A stretch of DNA of 64,000 bases. Origin: Confluentibacter citreus (lineage in GTDB: Bacteria > Bacteroidota > Bacteroidia > Flavobacteriales > Flavobacteriaceae). The translations under genes were made by a program, and so were the position numbers. The stretch covers positions 62,001 to 126,000 of the forward strand of contig NZ_NIXN01000005.1 in the NCBI RefSeq assembly GCF_002807055.1. The letters run 5' to 3'. The notes beneath the pieces were generated by a model. It did not search any database and was not told the DNA's origin. It worked only from the letters and a program-made list of their open reading frames with translations. This document shows, one piece after another, positions 52,741 through 62,939 of the stretch; position 1 is the first letter of the stretch; every line of letters starts with the position of its first letter.

Positions 52741-54090
52741 TTAAGGAATGTTAAGCTTTTCGGGCATTTTATGTAAAGGTTCCTGAAGTGTGATGCAGTG
52801 TATGCCACCGCCCATACGATTTAATGGTAAAGCATCAATCCAAACTTGTTCTAAGTTAGGGAACGCTTCTTTAAATATGGCTTTTACTTTGTCTTCATGG
52901 GCTGCAGATGTCCCATGATTGGTATAAGACGCATTTATAATAACACCATTTGATACTAGAAAATTAAGGTAGGATACGGATGCTACTCGGGTGACTTTGT
53001 CACCTATAGTTCTAGCGTCGTCTGGAGCAAGCCTACTGGATTCCACTTTATCAAATTCCATATCTCCAGCTTTCTCTACAATTTCGGCAGTCCATTCAAT
53101 CACATCAGGCAAGGGTACTTTGATAATTTTAAATGGTTTGCCGTCTTGATCGGTAGCGTCCTTTAATATGTTATAATTTTCTAGCATCCTTAGATGATTT
53201 ATTCGATTTAAAGGATGTTTGTTAATATCTTCTTCATCTATCCAAGCTAGTAAAATGGTATTGGCATTAGCAAATCTGACAAACTCATCGGTATGACCCC
53301 CTGTTCCAAAAGATATGTAACCGTTGTTTGGAATAAAGGATCTGGTGTCATCTGCCGTTCCGTTTTTTAACCAGATCACTTTTTTTATATTCATGACCCT
53401 CAGGTATTCTTGCTCTATTTCTTCTTTGGTCCAATCTGGATTGCGCTGCAAAGTAACCTGTTCAGATTGTATTAATACACCTTTGCCATTGGTTTCCAGC
53501 GAGCCTCCTTCCATTACCAATTCAGATTTTATGCGTCTTGCTCTCATGATGCTAGCCATTTCTTTATCGGTATCGCTATACAGATTTTCTTGAGAATTCA
53601 TTTTCAGGGCCGCAAAATAAAGCGCTAACTGGGGTCTGGTGCTAAGCAGCCAATCATAATAACCATAATTGCTCCAATTAAAATCTACAGTGGCTAAATC
53701 TTTTTCATCATTTACTAAAAATTGTGCACCATTATCCCGAATCCAAAGTCTTGATCCTGGCAATATATGAAATTGAATAATGCTTACATCTAAGCCCATT
53801 TTATACAGCGTTTCTCTAGCGGATTTTTGAATTTGAGCCGTAGAAGTGGCAATTTTTATGGGAACCTTCCCTAGAAGACCTTCAACAATTTTGCTAATCG
53901 TTGTTTGAATTGCAGTATTTTCATTTTCCCAACTAAGCCATAGAGCCTGTTGCTGTTCAAATTCTGCTGGAAAACGAAAGTGGTTCCCTTTGTTTTGCGA
54001 AAATATATTATTTGTAAAGAGCGCTAAAAGCAAAATGAAAACAAGTCTAATCAAAGACTTTTGTGCAAAAATAAATCTAATTATAGGCAT
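52741..54090 (-). CDS. Agmatine deiminase/peptidyl-arginine deiminase family protein
   Basis: A 449-residue protein with an N-terminal hydrophobic signal (SLIRLVFILLLALFTNNIFSQ), so it is probably exported, unlike cytoplasmic agmatine deiminases. Catalytic motifs are LWIRDNGAQFLVN, MEGGSLETNGKGVL, GTGGHTDEFVRFANANT and the Cys motif GGGIHCITLQEP near the C-terminus. It may release ammonia from agmatine or a related guanidino compound. Substrate and cell location are inferred. Confidence 0.9.
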   Translation of the reverse strand: MPIIRFIFAQKSLIRLVFILLLALFTNNIFSQNKGNHFRFPAEFEQQQALWLSWENENTAIQTTISKIVEGLLGKVPIKIATSTAQIQKSARETLYKMGLDVSIIQFHILPGSRLWIRDNGAQFLVNDEKDLATVDFNWSNYGYYDWLLSTRPQLALYFAALKMNSQENLYSDTDKEMASIMRARRIKSELVMEGGSLETNGKGVLIQSEQVTLQRNPDWTKEEIEQEYLRVMNIKKVIWLKNGTADDTRSFIPNNGYISFGTGGHTDEFVRFANANTILLAWIDEEDINKHPLNRINHLRMLENYNILKDATDQDGKPFKIIKVPLPDVIEWTAEIVEKAGDMEFDKVESSRLAPDDARTIGDKVTRVASVSYLNFLVSNGVIINASYTNHGTSAAHEDKVKAIFKEAFPNLEQVWIDALPLNRMGGGIHCITLQEPLHKMPEKLNIP

Positions 54091-54255
54091 AAAAATGAGT
54101 CCTATGGATTTGGTTTATAAGAATTTTCACTAAAATAATTAAAAATTTTGCTATGAAAAATCATTTAACAATACTTTATCTTAAATCTATTTATTGTTAA
54201 TAACAACCGTTTTAAATAACTAAAAAACTATTCGGTAATAACTGTTTTAATTTTG

Positions 54256-54263
54256 TAAATTTG
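54256..54263 (+). promoter_or_regulatory. pyrG -7 box
   Basis: TAAATTTG, directly preceded by a second match TAATTTTG (54248-54255), lies 20 bp before the pyrG start. Confidence 0.5.
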
Positions 54264-54283
54264 CCTGCGTTTATAAGCGCAAC

Positions 54284-55924
54284 ATGACAACTAAAGCAAA
54301 ATACATATTTGTAACCGGTGGGGTTACCTCTTCTCTAGGTAAAGGCATTATAGCCGCATCTTTGGCTAAATTACTTCAGGCTCAAGGCTATAGAGTAACA
54401 ATACAAAAGTTAGATCCCTATATAAATGTAGATCCAGGAACATTAAACCCTTATGAACATGGTGAGTGCTATGTTACGGAAGATGGTGCTGAAACCGACT
54501 TAGACTTAGGGCATTACGAACGATTTTTAAATGTACCAACCAGTCAAGCTAATAATGTGACCACAGGACGTATATATCAAAGCGTCATTGAAAAAGAACG
54601 TCGTGGCGAGTTTTTAGGTAAAACGGTTCAGGTAGTTCCCCATATTACAGATGAAATTAAACACCGTATTCAAATTCTTGGTAAGTCTGGCGATTTTGAT
54701 ATTATCATCACAGAAATAGGTGGAACCGTTGGTGATATTGAATCGTTACCATACATAGAGGCTGTCCGTCAACTTCGATGGGACTTAGGTGAAAATAACG
54801 GTATTGTGATTCATTTAACCTTAGTGCCTTATTTATCGGCAGCGGGGGAACTGAAAACCAAACCAACACAGCACAGTGTTAAAACATTGATGGAAAGCGG
54901 TGTGATGGCCGATATTTTGGTTTGTAGAACAGAGCATCATCTACCAAATGAATTACGTAAAAAGCTGGCATTATTTTGTAATGTTAGGGAAGAAGCGGTA
55001 ATCCAATCTATTGATGCATCCACTATTTACGATGTGCCTAATTTAATGCTGAAAGAAGGACTTGATAAAGTGGTTTTGAAAAAATTGGATTTAAAATCCA
55101 GTGTTCCAGACATCACCAAATGGAATCAGTTTTTATTCAAACATAAAAATCCTAAAACAGAAATTACTATTGGTCTGATTGGTAAATATGTAGAATTGCA
55201 AGATTCATACAAATCCATATTGGAATCCTTTATTCATGCGGGTGCAGAAAATGAAGTGAAGGTGAATATTGAATCCATTCATTCCGAATATTTGAATGAC
55301 GATAATATCAAATTAAAGTTATGTCATTTAGATGGTGTTTTGGTTGCTCCAGGTTTTGGAGAGCGTGGTATTGAAGGAAAAATTACCGCGGTAAAATATG
55401 TCCGCGAAAACAACGTGCCATTTTTGGGCGTATGTTTAGGAATGCAAATGGCAGTTATTGAATTTGCAAGAAACGTTGTGGGTATAACAAACGCAAATTC
55501 GACAGAAATGGATCCTAATACCCCAAACCCCATTATAGATTTAATGGAAGACCAAAAAACAATCACTCGAAAAGGTGGTACCATGCGATTGGGGGCATGG
55601 GATTGTGAATTGAAGAGCAATAGCTTGGCAAGCAAAATTTATAAAACAGACATCATAAGGGAACGTCACAGACATAGATATGAGTTCAATAGTGCTTACA
55701 AAGCACAAATGGAAACTGCAGGTATGCTTGCTACCGGGTTTAATCCAGATACAAAATTGGTTGAAATTGTCGAGATTCCAAGTCACCCGTGGTTTGTTGG
55801 CGTTCAATACCATCCCGAATATAAAAGTACAGTGGCCAGTCCACATCCACTTTTCGTGGCGTTCGTAAAAGCATCATTAACGCATAAAAAAAGTAAAAAA
55901 GATGCCAAGGTGTCACAACAATAA
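54284..55924 (+). CDS. pyrG: CTP synthase
   Basis: A 546-residue enzyme that makes CTP from UTP, ATP and glutamine. The N-terminal synthase domain has [20 protein letters not shown] (ATP site), [20 protein letters not shown] and [15 protein letters not shown]. The class I amidotransferase domain has [30 protein letters not shown] (catalytic Cys) and [11 protein letters not shown]. It is followed by yidC, 77 bp downstream, a common Flavobacteriia order. Confidence 0.97.
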   Translation: MTTKAKYIFVTGGVTSSLGKGIIAASLAKLLQAQGYRVTIQKLDPYINVDPGTLNPYEHGECYVTEDGAETDLDLGHYERFLNVPTSQANNVTTGRIYQSVIEKERRGEFLGKTVQVVPHITDEIKHRIQILGKSGDFDIIITEIGGTVGDIESLPYIEAVRQLRWDLGENNGIVIHLTLVPYLSAAGELKTKPTQHSVKTLMESGVMADILVCRTEHHLPNELRKKLALFCNVREEAVIQSIDASTIYDVPNLMLKEGLDKVVLKKLDLKSSVPDITKWNQFLFKHKNPKTEITIGLIGKYVELQDSYKSILESFIHAGAENEVKVNIESIHSEYLNDDNIKLKLCHLDGVLVAPGFGERGIEGKITAVKYVRENNVPFLGVCLGMQMAVIEFARNVVGITNANSTEMDPNTPNPIIDLMEDQKTITRKGGTMRLGAWDCELKSNSLASKIYKTDIIRERHRHRYEFNSAYKAQMETAGMLATGFNPDTKLVEIVEIPSHPWFVGVQYHPEYKSTVASPHPLFVAFVKASLTHKKSKKDAKVSQQ

Positions 55925-55929
55925 TTTTG
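55922..55929 (+). promoter_or_regulatory. Possible yidC -7 box
   Basis: TAATTTTG overlaps the pyrG stop codon and lies 72 bp before the yidC start. It may give yidC a promoter of its own. Confidence 0.35.
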
Positions 55930-56001
55930 GATAACTTATTGCTTAGCTATATATCATTCCGTTAGAAACGGACATTTTTTAAGAGATACTATTAAGACTA
56001 C

Positions 56002-57897
56002 ATGGAAGAAAAAAAATTAGATATTAATTCGATATTAGGTTTTGTCCTGATTTTCGGAATATTAATGTACATGCTTTGGCAGAATCAACCAACGCCAGAA
56101 GAACTTGAAGCTCAAGAAAAAGCCAAGCAAGAACAGGTTGAAGCAGAAAGGAAAGCTAAAAATCAAGAGCAAACCAAGGTAACAACTGCGGAGGATTTTT
56201 CAACTGAAGGTGCTGCAGATTCGCTTAAACTAGTGGCATTAAAAAATAAATTTGGAGCTTTTGCTTATTCAGTAACGCAACCCAGCGCAGAAGAAACGGT
56301 AGTAGAAAGTGATTTGTTAGCCTTAAAATTCAGTAATAAGGGCGGTTATCTTTCAGAGGTAAAACTTAAAAATTATGTTGATTTTAAAGGGAATCCAATC
56401 TATATAATCAAAGATAATAATGCTTCTTTCAATATTAATTTTGGAACCACTGATAGTAGAATTCTTAATACTAAAGATTTAAACTTTCATCCCACAGTCA
56501 CCAAAGATGGTGGTAACACTGTTGTTTCCATGAAACTTAAAGTGTCCGAAAGTAAATTTCTGGAATATCGTTACGAGTTGAAAGAAGGTGATTATATGAT
56601 GGATTTTACCCTTCGTTCGCAAGGCTTAAACGATGTTATTAATGGCTCTCAGCCCATTAATTTAGACTGGGATTTAAAAACATATCGTCATGCTAAAAGT
56701 GTATCCTACGAAAACAGATATACAGAGGTGGTTTTTGAATATGAAGATGGAAAAGATGATTATCTAGGACAGCAAGAAGAAACAGATGATGTTGCAGAAG
56801 ACCTAACCTATGTAGCTTTTAAACAGCACTTTTTCACGTCTATTTTGTTATCTGATGCTCCTTTTAAGACATCAAAATTAGTATCCAAAAATCTGGTACA
56901 GGATGAGACCATTGATACCTTATTTACCAAAGCCTTTGCTGTTACTTTGCCTTTAGAACTTAGTGGCGGTGAGATAAACAAGTCAATGGATTGGTATTAC
57001 GGACCAAGTGACTTTAAAATTTTAAATAAATACGATAGAAATTTAGATGAAATTGTACCATTAGGGTGGGGTATTTTCGGTTGGATTAATAAGTATCTGT
57101 TCATTCCGTTTTTTACATTTTTGGGAGGCTTTTTGCCTTACGGAATTGCCATTATTGTAATGACCATTGCCATCAAGTTATTAATGTCTTTTGTACAGTA
57201 TAAGCAGTTTTTATCTCAAGCAAAGATGAAAATTCTTAAACCTGAACTGGATGCGATCCGCGAGAAGCACAAAGACAATAAAATGAAAGCGCAACAAGAA
57301 ACGTTGGCATTACAAACCAAGGCAGGGGCTAGCCCAATGGCGGGTTGTTTGCCAGCTTTAATACAATTGCCAGTGTTTTATGCACTGTTTCAGTTTTTCC
57401 CTTCTGCATTCGATTTACGTCAAAAAAGTTTCCTTTGGGTAGAGGATTTATCGTCTTATGATACCATTGCTAATTTACCGTTCAACATCCCGTTTTATGG
57501 TGATCATGTTAGTTTGTTCCCCATTTTGGCATCTGTTGCGATTTTCTTCTATATGAAATTGACCACCGGTGACCAAATGATGTCGCAGCCAACGCAAGAA
57601 GGCATGCCAGATATGGCAAAAATGATGAAGTACATGATGTATCTCTCGCCAGTTATGATGTTGTTTTTCTTTAACAACTATGCATCAGGGTTGAGTTTGT
57701 ATTATTTTATTTCAAATGTTATTAGTATAGGTATCATATTAGTTATTAAAAATTATATTCTTGATGAGGATAAAATCCATGCTCAAATCCAAGAAAATAA
57801 AAAGAAGCCCAAAAAAGAAAATCGTTTTCAGAAGAAAATGGCTGAAATGATGGAGCAGGCTGAAAAGCAAAAACAACTGCAACAAAAGAAAAAGTAA
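56002..57897 (+). CDS. yidC: Membrane protein insertase YidC
   Basis: A 631-residue YidC of the Gram-negative type that inserts proteins into the inner membrane. The first membrane helix is at about 10-28 (ILGFVLIFGILMYMLW), followed by the large periplasmic domain. The conserved insertase core begins near 370 (FLGGFLPYGIAIIVMTIAIK) and includes MAGCLPALIQLPVFYALFQFF. The C-terminus is Lys-rich, as expected for ribosome contact. A clear hairpin terminator follows at 57921-57952. Confidence 0.96.
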   Translation: MEEKKLDINSILGFVLIFGILMYMLWQNQPTPEELEAQEKAKQEQVEAERKAKNQEQTKVTTAEDFSTEGAADSLKLVALKNKFGAFAYSVTQPSAEETVVESDLLALKFSNKGGYLSEVKLKNYVDFKGNPIYIIKDNNASFNINFGTTDSRILNTKDLNFHPTVTKDGGNTVVSMKLKVSESKFLEYRYELKEGDYMMDFTLRSQGLNDVINGSQPINLDWDLKTYRHAKSVSYENRYTEVVFEYEDGKDDYLGQQEETDDVAEDLTYVAFKQHFFTSILLSDAPFKTSKLVSKNLVQDETIDTLFTKAFAVTLPLELSGGEINKSMDWYYGPSDFKILNKYDRNLDEIVPLGWGIFGWINKYLFIPFFTFLGGFLPYGIAIIVMTIAIKLLMSFVQYKQFLSQAKMKILKPELDAIREKHKDNKMKAQQETLALQTKAGASPMAGCLPALIQLPVFYALFQFFPSAFDLRQKSFLWVEDLSSYDTIANLPFNIPFYGDHVSLFPILASVAIFFYMKLTTGDQMMSQPTQEGMPDMAKMMKYMMYLSPVMMLFFFNNYASGLSLYYFISNVISIGIILVIKNYILDEDKIHAQIQENKKKPKKENRFQKKMAEMMEQAEKQKQLQQKKK

Positions 57898-57920
57898 TTT
57901 ATATAAACTATTAAATTAAT

Positions 57921-57952
57921 AATAAGCTGTCAAAATATTTTGGCAGCTTATT
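57921..57952 (+). terminator. yidC terminator hairpin
   Basis: A 32-bp near-palindrome (half AATAAGCTGTCAAAAT) lies 24 bp after the yidC stop and is followed by T-rich sequence. Confidence 0.65.
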
Positions 57953-58090
57953 TGTTATATATAGTTAGACATTACTTTTGTTATTATTCATTTATCATAA
58001 TATGTAACACCCATGAAAAAAAGCTTCAAAAACCCGAGCATAATTCTACAGGGTGTCCATATGACCAAATTAAAACAATAAAGTAAGCAT

Positions 58091-58780
58091 ATGAAATATT
58101 TTATTACCTATATATTACTAGTATTGGTTTTTTCAGTTTCCGCACAAACCATCAACCAACTGGATGAAAACGGCAAACAACATGGCATTTGGAAAAAGAA
58201 TTTTGATGGCACGAGTATCCTAAGATTTGAAGGCGAATTTTATCATGGAAAAGAAATAGGGCTGTTCAAGTTTTATCAAAATATTAATAATAAGGCTGTT
58301 TTAGCGGCAACGAGGGAATTTTTGGAGCCTGGAACAAAAGCCAATGTGAAGTTTTATGCTTCTACCGGAAAATTGATTAGTGAAGGACAAATGAATGGTA
58401 AGACATATGTTGGTGAGTGGAGATATTATCAAAAGGATTCAGAAAAATTACTGACTTTAGAACATTTTGATGATACAGGGAGTTTAACAGGAGAACGTTT
58501 TATTTATTACATCAACGGACAAGTGTCCCAGAAGGAAAACTACAAAAAAGGAAAGCTTAATGGGGTGTCGGTTTGGTATTCTGAAGATAATGTAATAATT
58601 AAAGAGTATACATATGTTGATGGACTGTTGCACGGACTTTCAAAATTTTATGATCCTAAAGGACAATTGGTAACAGAAGGTTTTTATAAAAATGATCAAA
58701 AGTCAGGTACTTGGAAGTACTATGAAGCTGGTAAACTTACAGAAGAAAAGAACTTCGCATCTACTACAGGTAATAACTAG
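58091..58780 (+). CDS. YwqK/MORN-type repeat protein
   Basis: A 229-residue exported protein (signal MKYFITYILLVLVFSVSAQT) made of MORN-like repeats such as GEFYHGKEIGLFKFYQN, ISEGQMNGKTYVGEWRYYQ, KGKLNGVSVWYSEDN and YKNDQKSGTWKYYEAGKL. It matches the group annotated as YwqK-family, a name that does not make this an antitoxin. It probably works in the periplasm or outer membrane, with unknown function. The order after pyrG-yidC is common in Flavobacteriia. Confidence 0.85.
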   Translation: MKYFITYILLVLVFSVSAQTINQLDENGKQHGIWKKNFDGTSILRFEGEFYHGKEIGLFKFYQNINNKAVLAATREFLEPGTKANVKFYASTGKLISEGQMNGKTYVGEWRYYQKDSEKLLTLEHFDDTGSLTGERFIYYINGQVSQKENYKKGKLNGVSVWYSEDNVIIKEYTYVDGLLHGLSKFYDPKGQLVTEGFYKNDQKSGTWKYYEAGKLTEEKNFASTTGNN

Positions 58781-58790
58781 AAAAAAAAGA

Positions 58791-58810
58791 TTCCTTAATT
58801 TCTTAAGGAA
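58791..58810 (-). terminator. Terminator between ywqK-type and fasciclin genes
   Basis: Arms TTCCTTAA/TTAAGGAA with a 4-base loop lie between the convergent genes. On the minus strand an 8-T run follows the stem, so it mainly serves the fasciclin gene. Confidence 0.65.
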
Positions 58811-58880
58811 CCCTTCTCTTTCATAAACAATTTTTAACTAAACTGTTTAAAATCAACAAACCAAACTATTAATAATTATT

Positions 58881-59846
58881 TTATAATGGAGGTAAAATAA
58901 CTTTATTGATTACATGTACAACTCCATTAGAAGCCTGTACATTTGTAAATATTATGTTGCTAACTCTTTCATTCGCATCTGTTAAAGTTGCCCCACCTGT
59001 AACATTCGCTCTTATATTTCCACCTAAAGTAGCTACAGTCATATTATCAGACAAACCAGATGCTTGTACATTAGCACCGCCCACAACATGCATTGCTAGA
59101 GTAGCAGCAAGAGTATCTGTAGGCACATCAGCTAAACTTGATAAGCTTAACTCGGCTAATAAATCAACAAAAGCATTATTTGTTGGAGCAAAAACTGTGA
59201 AAGGAGCGGGATTAGTTCCATTTGCGGTTGACAAAGTATTAACGAATGTAAAAGACGATTCTCTTGTCAATGCTGCCACTAAAATCTCGAACGTTGGATC
59301 TGCTAAAGCAAAAGTAACTACTGTTGGTAAGCCTATCACTGCATCGACTATGTGAACAACACCATTTGTTGCATCTATATCAGCAGTCACCACATTTGAA
59401 ACACCATTTAATTCAACCCCAGCAGCTGTGTTTACGAACATACTTAAGTTTAATTCTGTATTACCAAAAGTCGCTAATGTATTTACATAGCCTGTAGATA
59501 GACTTGTTGACACATTATCTCCTAAAACCACATGGTTTAACAATACTTGAGTTAATACGTTTACTGGAACATCATTCAATGTTGCAAAGTTGTTTTCGGA
59601 CAGAAAAGCCTGAAATGCTTCGTTGGTAGGCGCAAATACAGTGAATTGGCCTGGGCCATCTAAGGTTTCAACTAGTCCAGCTCTATCTAAAGCAGCAACT
59701 AGATTACTTAAGGCTGGTGTGGCTGAAGCTATTTCTGCAATAGTTTCTGGAGCATATACAGCATCATCGTCATTATTACAAGATGATAAAGTAGTAACAA
59801 CTAGAAATAATAATAGTGACAATTTAAGATTTAATAAATTTTTCAT
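58881..59846 (-). CDS. Lipoprotein with two fasciclin (FAS1) domains
   Basis: From the ATG at 59846 it has 321 residues with lipobox TTLSSCNNDDD. Two FAS1 domains follow (about 45-180 and 190-320), each with FTVFAPTNEAF-type H1 and VVHIVDAVIGL-type or VVHVINKVILP-type H2 motifs. FAS1 proteins mediate adhesion or extracellular contacts. It is probably anchored in the outer membrane. The N-terminal frame extends further upstream, but this start gives the clean lipoprotein signal. Confidence 0.94.
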   Translation of the reverse strand: MKNLLNLKLSLLLFLVVTTLSSCNNDDDAVYAPETIAEIASATPALSNLVAALDRAGLVETLDGPGQFTVFAPTNEAFQAFLSENNFATLNDVPVNVLTQVLLNHVVLGDNVSTSLSTGYVNTLATFGNTELNLSMFVNTAAGVELNGVSNVVTADIDATNGVVHIVDAVIGLPTVVTFALADPTFEILVAALTRESSFTFVNTLSTANGTNPAPFTVFAPTNNAFVDLLAELSLSSLADVPTDTLAATLAMHVVGGANVQASGLSDNMTVATLGGNIRANVTGGATLTDANERVSNIIFTNVQASNGVVHVINKVILPPL

Positions 59847-59995
59847 AGTGTTTGTATTTTTTTTGTTTAACAAATATAGTAAAATATTAAACAAAAATAC
59901 AAGTATTGTTTAATTAATTTAACAAAACTTTAAACAAAGTAAATGGATTTATGATTGAATTCGGGTTTAAATAATCAAATTTCTTTAAATAAATG

Positions 59996-60003
59996 TATCT
60001 TTG
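59996..60003 (+). promoter_or_regulatory. Possible mnmA promoter with leader hairpin
   Basis: TATCTTTG matches TAnnTTTG and is followed by TAAATTTG at 60009-60016. An 8-bp stem GAAATAAC/GTTATTTC lies at 60024-60051, inside a 100-nt leader before mnmA. The leader is longer than at the other genes here. Confidence 0.4.
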
Positions 60004-60117
60004 TAGCCTAAATTTGGCCGTTTGAAATAACCTCAAGCAACAAGTTATTTCGAAAAATCACCTATAAAATATGGAGATACCCAAATGACTTTTTAAAAAA
60101 CAATAGATATATTAGAT

Positions 60118-61305
60118 ATGAAACGCGTGATAGTTGGACTTTCTGGAGGTGTAGATTCTAGTGTGGCTGCTTATTTATTGAAAGAGCAAGGTTATGAGGT
60201 TATTGGCTTGTTTATGAAAAACTGGCACGATGACTCCGTTACCATCTCTAATGAATGTCCTTGGCTTGATGATAGCAACGATGCGATGTTGGTGGCTGAT
60301 AAATTAGGGATTCCTTTCCAAACCATCGATTTAAGTGAGCAATACAAAGAACGTATTGTTGATTATATGTTTAATGAGTATGAAAAAGGAAGAACACCAA
60401 ATCCAGATGTGCTATGTAATAGGGAAATTAAGTTTGATGTTTTCATGAAAATAGCCGTAGAATTGGGAGCCGATTATGTGGCTACTGGACATTATTGTAG
60501 AAAAGGGATTCTTCATAAAGATGGCAAAGATATTTATCAATTGTTAAAAGGCGTTGATGACAATAAAGACCAATCCTATTTTTTATGTCAATTATCGCAA
60601 GAGCAATTAGCAAAATCCTTATTTCCAATAGGCGAATTAACAAAACCACAAGTAAGAGAGATTGCTACTAAATTAGATTTGGTAACAGCTGAGAAAAAAG
60701 ATTCTCAGGGACTTTGTTTTATAGGTAAAGTGAAGTTGCCTGATTTTTTACAACAACAGCTCAAGCCAAAAGAAGGTATTATTGTTGAAGTTCCTAAAGA
60801 AAATATCATTTATAATAAAAACATACCAACGTTTGATTCTAAACAAGAGGAACTTCGATATTTAACCCAGAAAATAGATTATCATCTTGAAGATGGAGCC
60901 ATAGTTGGAAAACACCAAGGTGCGCATTATTTTACTAAAGGACAACGCAAAGGATTAGCCGTTGGTGGTACGGCAGAACCATTATTTGTTATTGAAACCA
61001 ATGTAGATGCAAACGTAATTTACACAGGGCAGGGTAAAGAACATCCAGGATTGTATAAAAAAGCCCTATTTGTAACTAACGACGAGTTGCATTGGATTCG
61101 TGAGGATTTAGCGCTTAACATAGATGAGACTATGCAAGTGATGGCTAGAATCCGTTATCGTCAGCCTTTACAAAAAGCAACTTTATATAAAGTGGATAGC
61201 GGATTGTATGTGGAGTTCGATCAACCACAATCTGCCATCACAGAGGGACAGTTTGTTGCTTGGTATTTAGATGATGAGTTAGTAGGTTCTGGAGTAATTT
61301 CGTAA
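60118..61305 (+). CDS. mnmA: tRNA-specific 2-thiouridylase
   Basis: A 395-residue MnmA that thiolates U34 of glutamate, glutamine and lysine tRNAs. The PP-loop is [20 protein letters not shown], with the CxxC-type cysteines separated as usual ([13 protein letters not shown] and [10 protein letters not shown]). The C-terminal part ([29 protein letters not shown]) forms the tRNA-binding and beta-barrel domains. The protease gene follows 26 bp downstream. Confidence 0.96.
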   Translation: MKRVIVGLSGGVDSSVAAYLLKEQGYEVIGLFMKNWHDDSVTISNECPWLDDSNDAMLVADKLGIPFQTIDLSEQYKERIVDYMFNEYEKGRTPNPDVLCNREIKFDVFMKIAVELGADYVATGHYCRKGILHKDGKDIYQLLKGVDDNKDQSYFLCQLSQEQLAKSLFPIGELTKPQVREIATKLDLVTAEKKDSQGLCFIGKVKLPDFLQQQLKPKEGIIVEVPKENIIYNKNIPTFDSKQEELRYLTQKIDYHLEDGAIVGKHQGAHYFTKGQRKGLAVGGTAEPLFVIETNVDANVIYTGQGKEHPGLYKKALFVTNDELHWIREDLALNIDETMQVMARIRYRQPLQKATLYKVDSGLYVEFDQPQSAITEGQFVAWYLDDELVGSGVIS

Positions 61306-61331
61306 ATTGCTATCACTTAAATCGATAAGCG

Positions 61332-62939
61332 ATGAAAAAAGGCCTACTGTTTTTGATATTGCTGTTTTTTCAGATGCATGTTTATACCCAGGAAGATGCT
61401 TGGGTTTATTTGAACGATAAAGAAAATGTAGTCACTTCCATTGCAAATCCCATTACTATCCTTACACAAAAAGCAATTGATAGAAAAAATATACATGGTG
61501 TATCTATTGATGAACGTGATGTGCCTGTAAACGAAAGTTACATCACCCAGCTAAAGAATATTTCAGGAATAAAGGTTATGGCAAAATCCAAATGGTTTAA
61601 TGCGGTACATGTTAGGGGGAGTCAAAGTGACATTGAAGCACTTACAAGCTTAGGCTTTGTTACGTCAATAGAGTTTGCAAATAAAAGTTTAAACACAGCA
61701 AAACCAAGTGCAGAAAAGCAAGTTTCTAAACTTGAAAGTACATTAACAACATTCAATTATGGGAATGCTCTCAATCAAATAGACATGATTAACGGCAACG
61801 AGTTACACCTTTTGGATTATACAGGAACGGGTATGACGGTGGCCGTTTTAGATGCCGGTTTTCCAAACGTTAACACCATGACTGCATTCCAAAGATTAAG
61901 AAATGCTAACAATATTATAGATGGCTATGATTTTGTTAATAGAAATGCAAATGTGTATGCCAATACCACGAGCAGTCATGGTACTTGGGTGTTAAGCACC
62001 ATGGCTGGGTTTATTCAAGATCAATATGTGGGAACAGCTCCAGATGCGTCCTATTATTTATTTATAACCGAAGATGATTTAAGTGAAAATCCAGTGGAAG
62101 AGAGCTATTGGGTAGAAGCAGTTGAGCGTGCCGATAGTTTGGGAGTGGATGTGATCAACACCTCGTTAGGATATAAAACCTATGATAATCCTAATTATAG
62201 CCATACAAATGCTAATTTAAATGGCTATACCACGTTTATAACCAAAGGCGCAAATATCGCTTTTGAAAAGGGTTTGTTATTAATTAATTCCGCTGGAAAC
62301 GACGGTAATGGGGGTGTTAATGCGCCTGCCGATTCTCCAAATGTATTGTCAGTTGGCGCTGTAACCGCTGCTGGGAACTATGCATCTTTTAGTTCGGTTG
62401 GAAGTGCCATTCAACCCACGCAAAAACCAGACGTTGTGGCTCAGGGACAAGCAAGTTATGTTGTAGGAACCAATGATGTGATAGGTACACTTAATGGAAC
62501 TTCGTTTAGTTCACCCATTTTGGCAGGAGGTATTGTGTGCTTATGGGAAGCTTTACCTGATAAAACAAATGATGAAATTATGCAGTTAGTGCGAGAATCG
62601 GCATCACAATATAACAGTCCCGATTATTTCTTAGGATATGGTATTCCAAATTTGTTGGCAGCATTAGATGCAGAACTTTCAATTGATAATGGTGGAGACA
62701 ATCCCGAAGATATTTTGTTGTTTCCAAATCCGAGTTCGGGAGATGTATACTTAAAGTTGCCTTCGGAAGAACCCTTTTGGACCTTTAGTCTTTATGATAT
62801 TTTAGGAAGACAAATTAATGGTTTTCTGATTTTAGATGCCAACGCTCCCATTGATATTTCTACGCTTGTGCCGGGCATGTACATGGTTAAAGTTGAAGCG
62901 CCAAAAATTTCAAAAACATTTAAACTTATTAAAAAGTAA
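61332..62939 (+). CDS. Secreted S8 subtilase-type serine peptidase with T9SS domain
   Basis: A 535-residue protein with a signal peptide (LLFLILLFFQMHVYTQ). The catalytic triad motifs are VAVLDAGFP (Asp), SSHGTWVLSTMAG (His) and LNGTSFSSPILAGG (Ser), with oxyanion Asn in LLINSAGNDG. A propeptide-like region precedes the catalytic domain. The C-terminal T9SS sorting domain begins at LLFPNPSSGDVYLKL and ends KISKTFKLIKK. It should be secreted or surface-anchored. The flavin oxidoreductase gene overlaps its stop by one base. Confidence 0.94.
   Translation: MKKGLLFLILLFFQMHVYTQEDAWVYLNDKENVVTSIANPITILTQKAIDRKNIHGVSIDERDVPVNESYITQLKNISGIKVMAKSKWFNAVHVRGSQSDIEALTSLGFVTSIEFANKSLNTAKPSAEKQVSKLESTLTTFNYGNALNQIDMINGNELHLLDYTGTGMTVAVLDAGFPNVNTMTAFQRLRNANNIIDGYDFVNRNANVYANTTSSHGTWVLSTMAGFIQDQYVGTAPDASYYLFITEDDLSENPVEESYWVEAVERADSLGVDVINTSLGYKTYDNPNYSHTNANLNGYTTFITKGANIAFEKGLLLINSAGNDGNGGVNAPADSPNVLSVGAVTAAGNYASFSSVGSAIQPTQKPDVVAQGQASYVVGTNDVIGTLNGTSFSSPILAGGIVCLWEALPDKTNDEIMQLVRESASQYNSPDYFLGYGIPNLLAALDAELSIDNGGDNPEDILLFPNPSSGDVYLKLPSEEPFWTFSLYDILGRQINGFLILDANAPIDISTLVPGMYMVKVEAPKISKTFKLIKK

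Noticed and set aside
58091-58780. YwqK-type name suggesting a toxin-antitoxin pair
   Set aside because: It is a secreted MORN-repeat protein with no toxin gene beside it.
58906-59355. 149-residue open frame antisense to the fasciclin gene
   Set aside because: It lies opposite a confident FAS1 lipoprotein and has no recognisable motif; it is a mirror of the coding bias.
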